Program-made: the position numbers and the translations under genes
Source of the DNA: Corbicula japonica
Taxonomy: Eukaryota > Mollusca > Bivalvia > Venerida > Cyrenidae
NCBI GenBank assembly: GCA_038501625.1
Contig: JAZAYU010000365.1
Location: forward strand, 62,001-126,000
Direction of reading: 5' to 3'
Length of the DNA: 64,000 nucleotides
In this document: positions 10,826 to 19,800 of the stretch, one piece after another
How the letters are laid out: each line of letters opens with the position of its first letter
Numbering within the stretch: position 1 is the first letter of the stretch
Notes under the pieces: generated by a model
What the model was told of the DNA's origin: nothing
What the model saw: the letters and a program-made list of their open reading frames with translations, nothing else
Database searches by the model: none

Positions 10826-13800
10826 GTGATTTTTTTGTTTAGTTTAAAATTATTTATTTTACATCTATTTTGAAACAAGGTATTCTTACCTATATTAATT
10901 ATGCTTGATGACTGCTTACTGGGTTGCCAACCACTACTTGCGCCGAATCTGGATTATAGAAACTGCAGGCCAATCTCATCCCTGGTGGAATTTGAGCCCT
11001 CAGTTTCTGGATCTGGGCTGTTTAAAAAAAATGGCTGGAAAAGTGAAAAAATAGTGAAAAAATAAAGTTCGTTCAAATTCCAATCTTGTTATTCTGCATT
11101 TTTTGCTTATTGAAACTGAGTACAAAACTGAAAATATTTTTGAAATTGGTCAACTGGTTGCTGAGATATTGTCATTTGAAAAATGGCAAGTGAAGTGAAA
11201 AAAATGTAAAGAATTTAAGTTCATAAAAAGTCCAAACTGGTTGGTCCATATGTTTGTACAGTCTTTTCAGTGATCAAAATCAATCAAGTTATACCCATAT
11301 GTGGCAGAATAAAAAATTTATGGAGCTTTATTGAACTATATTAAATAAATCAAAGAATTTTAATTTATGTGCTTAAAATACAAGTTTTACTGTTTCTTAT
11401 TATTTAAATGTGTATTTCTGTTAAAATACATGTTGAAGAATCAAATGTAAGTGCTTTAGAACTTGTGGTATCGCATAAAGATAAAAAATGCATTTTGTTA
11501 AAAAAGTGTGTCACACTCCTGACAACCACATAAGTGCAGTGTACTCAAAAATGTTTCACTGAGGCCATTCCTCTTTGTCACAATTAAACAAAACATGACA
11601 TAGACTTCCAGGAAAATACATGCTCTTGTTTTCATGTAAAGGATATGTTGACAGAATATTGCAATATTTGCATAATGTCACACTCCTGACAAATTTAGCT
11701 AACATTCCCTGAAGGGAGCTGCAGACAAATATAATTTCAATAGAGGTGATAATATTATAATTATTGCATCTAGAAACATGCAAATTAATGATACACAAAA
11801 CATTTCGTATGTACTATTAATCTTAAAAGTCCTATAAATTTATAAAGCAAAGAGGTATTGATTTTCTTGAGGTATTTTCTAATCTACCACACTTGACTTA
11901 ATAGCATATATTTTGATTACTGTAAGTATAATATGCTTAATTTTATCATTATTTGATGCCTAATAAATGCACCTTTAACTAAAACAACACTAAAACTTGT
12001 CTTTACTCAAGCTTTTTGTAAAATAATGGTCGTAACAAATGTGATTTTGAAAAGTGTCACACTTTTTTGTCACACTCCTGACATTTTTTGCCCTTTATTT
12101 TAGAATATTTTTTTAACGGATTGTGCTATTTTGATGAAACTTCACAAATCTTTAAAGGGCATGATGAGACACCTGTGCAAAGTAGGAAAATGGAAGTAAC
12201 TGTTTGTTGTACATTTTAATAACAGGAAAACCCAAACCAGCCATTTTTTTTGAAACAGCCCATCTGCCTTCTTGACCACTGATTGTTGATTCAACAGGTT
12301 CAAGATTTTTTACTCCATGGATACAATTTATTCTTTGTTTGCAACCAATGTAGATCCAGATCAGCATGCACATTGGTGCAGTCTGATTTGGATCTACATG
12401 ATTGCTTCTTAGTTACAAATAACCTAATAATCGTAATTATTTGATTTTGAGAAAACTATCACAGGATTATATTAGTTTACCATGAGAAGAAATAAGTAAT
12501 TATGATGTTACAAAGTTAACTATTTGACTTTTAATGTGACAAGTCTTATGAATACAGTCAAACTTATTTTAAGCATCCACGGGAGTGACAAAAAGTATCT
12601 GCTTAACACAGCTGAGACAGGTAAAAATTAAAACAAAATGACAGTTTAGGACATATTGGCTGTTAAAGACAGGTGAATGCTGAATGCATGAAGCAGCAAA
12701 GGCAGATTTAACTGTAGTTTAAAATCTGGATATTTTTGCATTGCATTTTAGGTATGGAGAATACCCAGAATTATGTGGAATTTTACACAAGTATATCAAG
12801 CCACAGGATAACATTCTTGTCGTTGGATGCGGGAATTCTCAACTGAGCGCTGACCTGTACGATGTGGGCTACCATAAGATTGTAAATGTTGACATCAGTG
12901 AAACTGTGATAAGACAGATGACAGAGAAGAATGAAAAACAGAGACCGGAAATGAAATTCCTGAAAATGGACGTGTTTAGTGTAAGCAATGGATGCAATAA
13001 GCAGACAATCAAGATTTTGTCATACAGCTTCATTTATCCCTTTCCTCTCTCTCTATATATATATATGCATTGTAACCAGTGTAGATCCAGATCTAAACTG
13101 AATGAAAAGTGTAGACCCTGATCAGACTGTGCAGATGTGCATGATTATCCTGGTCTACACTAGTTCAAAGTTGCTAATGATGTCATTGACAACACTGTAT
13201 GGTGTATATATTTGGCAAAACTATTTGGTCAAAACTATTATACTTGTATTTGATGATCAAAGTTTTCAAACTATGCTAAAATAATAATTTAAGTATTAAA
13301 AATAGTTCTACTGCATCTTCGATATATGTCTGATATATTTGACTAACTTACAATTTTAAAGTTTCAGTGTAATGTAACCTTTTTATGCCTATATATTTAT
13401 GCAAGTTTCATCGCATGTGTGAACAGTGTAGATCAAGATGCAGAACAGATGGCACATCCATGCCATCTGATCATGATCTACTATATTTTGCTTTTTTGTA
13501 AGAAATAACCAAATGAATCAAATAAAAAGCAAACAGTGAAGATCTGGATCAGATGGAAGATCTGGATCCACACTGTTTGCCTATGCATAACAGCCATATC
13601 ACATGGAGTAAAGAATTGAAATGTTAAACATCAATTTTCAGATGGATTTTAAAGACGCAGAGTTTACGGTGGTGTTGGACAAGGGAACGCTTGATGCCTT
13701 AATGGTGGACATGTCGGACAAGGTTGTGGCAGACGTTGAACGAATGTTTAACGAGATTGATCGAGTTCTAAAGTTGATGGGTCGATACATCTGTATATCA

Positions 13801-16800
13801 TTGCTGCAAGAACACATTCTTCATAAAGTTGTTCATTTCTTTGGAGAGAAGTAAATAATTATTGTGAATTCAGTACATGTGTATTTATTAGTGTTGAAAA
13901 TTTGGGTCTTCAAATTAAAATAAATCGTGTCAGCTTAAGCCTTTTCTTAAGGTGTCTTGACCCTTTAATCCATGGATTTATATTTACACCTTTATTTCCA
14001 CTGCTTCAATATCCTTTACCGGACGAGTGAAGGTCAATCTTCAATGAACACCGTTAGCCTTCGACTCCACACACTTTAACCAGCCCTAATGACGTTCAAG
14101 ACTCGGTGAACTTATCAAACACGAAATTTATTCCTTAAATGTTGTTAATCATGAACAAACAGTTCTATACATGTTTGATGGCAAGATGATGATGATTATA
14201 ATGATGATTTAGGATGATATTGATAATAAACATAATATTGTTGTTAATATTATTGATAATTATGATATAAGATGATGATGATGATGATGATGTTGATGAC
14301 AAAAGATTACAAAGATCATAAACTTGATACTGATGATGATAATGATAAAAATAAACATGATCATTATGGTAATGATGATTTTTGCAGAGGATGGGCAGTT
14401 AGAATCCACAGGATTCACACAGAGGAGTCGGGGAACATAGACAAGGATTTCCTTATGCCAGTGTTTGCTCTCATCTTTACCAAGTTCAAGAAAAGTCCCA
14501 ATCTGCCACAGGTTTGATATTTTATTTTATTATATATATTTATATTGTCATTTTTAAGACATTTTTAAGAACAAACACTAAGAGTAAAGGGTAGCTTCAT
14601 GAAGGTTTTAAAATAGCCTGACCTGATCTAAAGTATTCAAATTCTATCTTCATTACAATTTGTTTTTTGTTGCAAACCGCTGTTTTGATTTGAAAAAAAT
14701 TTACTAGTCTCAAATCTCAAGTATCAGATTCGTTGAAATGGAGACTTTTAATTCTTAAAAAATCAGTACATTATATGATAACAAGATTTTAGGAATGGCT
14801 TTGAGAACAGCACTGCAACTTTATGGATCTACACTGTTGATCAATAGGATAAAATGTGTATCTGTGGCGTAAAGGGTTGAACAGTAAATAAAAATACAGT
14901 CAAACTTGTGTTAACCCTTTCCTCCATATATATATGCAACTTTATGTATGTGTGGCCAGTGTAGATCCAGATAAGCCAGCATAATTATCCATGACATCTG
15001 ATCAGGATCTGCACTGGTGGCAATTTGGTCATAAATAACCTAACAATTCAAAAGCGAACAGTTTAGATCCTGATCAGATGGCAATAAAGTTGTTTCTATG
15101 GAGAAAATGGTTAAAGGCCACATGTAAACAAAAACCACTAGTGGATGAAGAAAACCTTTTATTTGTTCCACTAACAGATTAAAAAAAAATCACATTTAAA
15201 GAAAGACCTCCTGTGATAAACTTTCATAAAGACCACAGTTCATTTGTCCCACTGACTGAATTAAAGAGAATATTCACCTGTAAAGTGAACCCTCCTGCCT
15301 TTTGTGATTCCCTCCTTAGTGGTCTTTGAAGACAAGTGTGACTGTAATTGGTATTTCCTTTTTGACAGATCTTGGAAGTTTGCACCCAAGAAGACAAGAA
15401 TGAAAGGTTTGCCAGTGAAGATGATCTGATAAATGTTATCAAAGAAATGCAGTATTACGCCGTTATTCGCCAGAGAATTTCGAAAAGGTTGGTACTACCT
15501 CTTTTTATGAGCTTGTTGAAGACAGGTTGTATTATGGGAACACCCATGGCGGGGATCCAGGCGGAGTCCACAGCGATTTTCACTTAATAACCAAACTGTT
15601 GTTGACCGATCTTCATGAAACTTTGGAAAAATGTTTATTGGCTTAATATCTCGACCAATTTCGATAAATCACTTCAGCCACTTCAGAGTTATGGCCCTTT
15701 ATTGGTACAAAAAATTGCAAATTCTTCAATGGGGATATTTTGTAGCGCTTTGGCACTCTTGTTTTTGTTTAGGAAAAAAAGTAAATTAATGTCACCTCAG
15801 ATAATGAAAATATTGTTCTTGATATGATGTAAAGATTTATCACCCAGAAAGTTGTTTGAAAAGTTGGTGGTCTTTAGCACAGGTGGGACAGTATCATTCA
15901 CATTGTTCCTCATGTTTTGACAGGAAAGTGACAGAGGATCAGTTGTGTTTATCGTTGTACAGTGATGTTGCTGCCACCCCCAGATACACTCTAACTATTG
16001 TTGACTCTACAGCTAAACTAGCAAACTCATTTGCGATATTCATCGTACCTCAAGGAAGGTAGGTTAAAATGATTGTGCTGAATTGCTAACACAGCTGGAA
16101 CCATGGTTGTGAAATTGAGAATGGAGACCAGCCTCAGATCTTGGCAATCAGGCTCCAAGATAATAAAACTGGGAATGGAAACCAGTCTCTAATCTGAAGG
16201 ATCTGATTGGATAAAAAATGGCAACAGGTATCAGATGCTTTGGATTCGAGATTAGTTTCCATTGCATGTTTTACGATCTTGGGCCCTGTAACCATGGTTT
16301 TAAAATTAAAAATGGTGACCAGTCTTAGATGAATTTGAGCAGTCTTTGCACAAATTGTAAACCCCAATGATATATAGGTACAAACTGCAGATAAAAACAT
16401 AAATATGATAAGAAAACATTTTAAATTCTGTGAATTTTATGAACCTTTTCAAAAAGGGTTTTAAACAAGAAACATGAAATTCCATCATACCCATTAAAAT
16501 ATATTAATTCAAACAGGTTGCTCATGGGTAATTGAGTATATATGGAGGAAAGGGTTAAAAGCATTAAAGTATTCAGTGGTGTGGGGCAAGTCTGCGCATT
16601 GCCCAACTCTGCACACCAGATTTGCATGTTAACAAAAACACTGATATCATAAGAACCAACTGCAAACAGTGTTTTTTGTCAAGAAATAAGGCAATTTTTG
16701 AAAATTCTAATGGGTACATCTTGCTATTAACTGTCTTTTAAGTAAATAACTACTCTGAAGTGCCAAAATGATCAAATAAATGTAATTTATATACCTCCTC

Positions 16801-19800
16801 ACTCCAAATCTTCCTCATTTTGACAGCTGTTACCCAAATAAATGTTTGTTATTAATACTGACCTTTCACTTAATATTCCTTTCAAACGTTGGCAGCTTTG
16901 GAGAGTGGTAAATTTTAACAAAAAAAAAATGATATTAAACATAGGCATGAGCAGAGTTGGGCAACAATTTTTACATCATGTGAACACAGGTGTGCTTTCA
17001 GTATGACATCATTTTAAAGCCTTATAAGAAAATTAGTGCACACAAATGACAACAGACCAATTTCTGAATGGATACAGTTTCTTTCCGGTAGGCAACTGCC
17101 TTTAGATACTGAATGTGTTATACACCACAGCAAAGCTTTAATGATAGGTGCCCCACACCACTGTTCCTCCTTGAACTGTGAATGGGCAGCTTTAACACTT
17201 GCTTCTGTTTTAGAGAAACAGAATGGATGTTTTCAACAAAGGCTGGCCGACTGCAGTTATCAGAGAGTGCAGGATTTGAACGTTTGGTTGTGGTGACGTT
17301 AGACCGGAATCATACGTACACTGACCTCGCTGCTATCCAGGCAGAACTGTCAACTAAAGTGATGGAATTGGCTCCGCCTACTTTCCGAGCAGGAACAAAG
17401 GTTAGTTTAACCCTTTCCTCCATAAACATGACTTTATGGCATGGGCTAACAGTGTAGATCAGTGCCATATAAAAGAAATGAAATTAAAGTGTATATGTGG
17501 ACTTAACGATTAAGAACAAAAAATGGACTGGATAAAATTAAAAGTAATAGGCGAGACCATGAAATTAATTCAGCAAATAAAGGATGAATAGGCATTATGA
17601 AGTAATGCAGTACTTATGCAAAAAACCTGTTTTCTTTATAGGTTCCATTTCTGTCAATTCATAATGCAGTATGCAAAAAAACCTGTTTTATTTATAGGTT
17701 CCATTTCTGTCTATTGGAAATGACATTGGTTCCCGTAAAATCTGTAAGACAGGGCACAGTGATATGAGTGGGGATTATGTCATCGAAGAAGTTCAAGGTC
17801 ACGGTGATGTTATTTATAGACGTTTGGTGTTTCTTAGCAACCAGAATATTGTTCAGTCAGAAGCTAGATTGAAATCAGGTAGACAACTGTTGACATTAGT
17901 GTGATACACAGCATATTTTTCATTAAGCTTTAAAATGTATTGTATTTGCAAAAATAGTAAACACTTTAATTATGCAATAAAAACTGGTTGTGGGTAAAAC
18001 CCTGACCAGACCCAGACCAGACCCTGGAAACTAATATGGAACGGAAATCTTCGCTTGTTTCCAAAATTACATTACGATAACAATAACGACATGAAATAAT
18101 GTGTTAATTAGTGATTTGTGTTTTTGTGTGTGCGTGTTTTTTTTGAAGCATTAAATTATTTCCTAATCTTAATTCTTTTCACTGCCAGAAAAACGAATTA
18201 ATAAATTTCAGAATTGACTGAAAAAACAGACTGCTTTACAATCTCCATAATCATAATTTGCCAACAAAACTTTGTATATAATATATGAGAAAGCTCATAA
18301 CTGAATGACAATAGTTCGTACATTTAAATATAATTTTGCTTTAATACCCTTTAGGGCTAATCTCAATTTGATAAAAAACATCATAAGCGCCCACATCTTA
18401 TAGAATGCTTAATCCTGAACAAATTTCTATAGTTTTCCACAATAAAAAAAAATCTCTTTATATAATTGTAGTCACTGTGATTGTGTTAGACGATTGTCGG
18501 AAACGAGGAAGATTTCCGTACCTTATCGTTAGTTTCCGGGCTCTGGTCTGGGTCTGGTCAGGGTTTTACCCACAACCATAAAAACTACAGTAACTGTTGA
18601 ACCTGCCAGAGCAGCTAACTGCATGCACTAATCATTTGTCTTAAACAGACAGTTTGAATTATGTCCTAAACTGACATTTTGTTCTAAGTTTTACCTGTCT
18701 TAAACAGCCACCTGTGTAAGCATCCACCTTTTGTCATTCCCTTGGGTGGCTGCTTTATGCAGGTTTGGCTGTATTTACAAGGACTATAATTGTAGAGTTA
18801 TAGAAGATACAATATAAAAAACAAAAGAAATAAAAGCTTTTAATTTTTTTTTAATTTGAAACAATGGACATTGTAAAACATCTTCCCTAGATGCAGAGTT
18901 TAGATCCTTATCAGGCTGCATAGATTATACAGACTGTGACCGATTTGATCTTAATCTTATTCCATAGAGTAAAGGTTTAATAAAATGCTGAGATTTTAAG
19001 TTATTTCAGGAAAATGTTTCTACAAATCTCTTGCAGTTTCCAACAAGAAGAAAGGTAAAGCGAGACAATCAATGCAAGTGGTAGACAAGAGTTACCTGGC
19101 CTGTCAGCATCACATTGCCATGGTAGCTGGGCTAGCTTGTGTTCAGTGCGAGAACTTTGAATCTTTGCTAAGTTAGTGTATTTACCATAGTAAAAATTAT
19201 ACAAAATAATTTCAATGCATAATGAAGATAAATATTTATGTAGTGATACACTACATAATAAGGAATTTATAAGGAATTTATATCCAAATTACAAAATATA
19301 TTGAATACTTTTAACGAGTTAGTTCAGTAGGTATGTATAACATTTTCTTATGCTATTTTATTTAACATTGGTGAAGTTCTCTAAAATACTTCTTAAAATG
19401 ATGTGAAATGGTTTGATCAAATTTCTATTCCAAGCCTTTTTGAAAGTAATTTTTTATTGGGCAATTTGCTGAAAATACCTGACCAATTTTGCTATTGTTC
19501 TTTTCAGGTTCTGGAATGTCTGTGTTGCTGATTGGACTGGGAGGTGGCGGCTTACCTACATATATTCACCAGTTCTACCCAGAGGTAAGTTGATTGATTT
19601 AACCTGTAACCCCATGGGATATTGCTTTTGTAGATCTAGATCAGCTAACAATAGTTTGCATACTTTCAGCTACATAATATTAATAAATCAATAACTTTAC
19701 TGATTAATACCACTGTTTACCTTTTAAGAATAAAGTTATGTTTTAACAATTATTTGATTAAGCAAAGCAGATTCACACTTCTGGCAGAGCCTGCTTAATC

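Noticed and set aside
14272..14387. Possible coding extension upstream of METTL13 exon 14388 (open frame through the GAT repeat)
   Set aside because: The acceptor at 14387 restores the conserved METTL13 frame; the upstream part is a poly-Met/Asp translation of a microsatellite.
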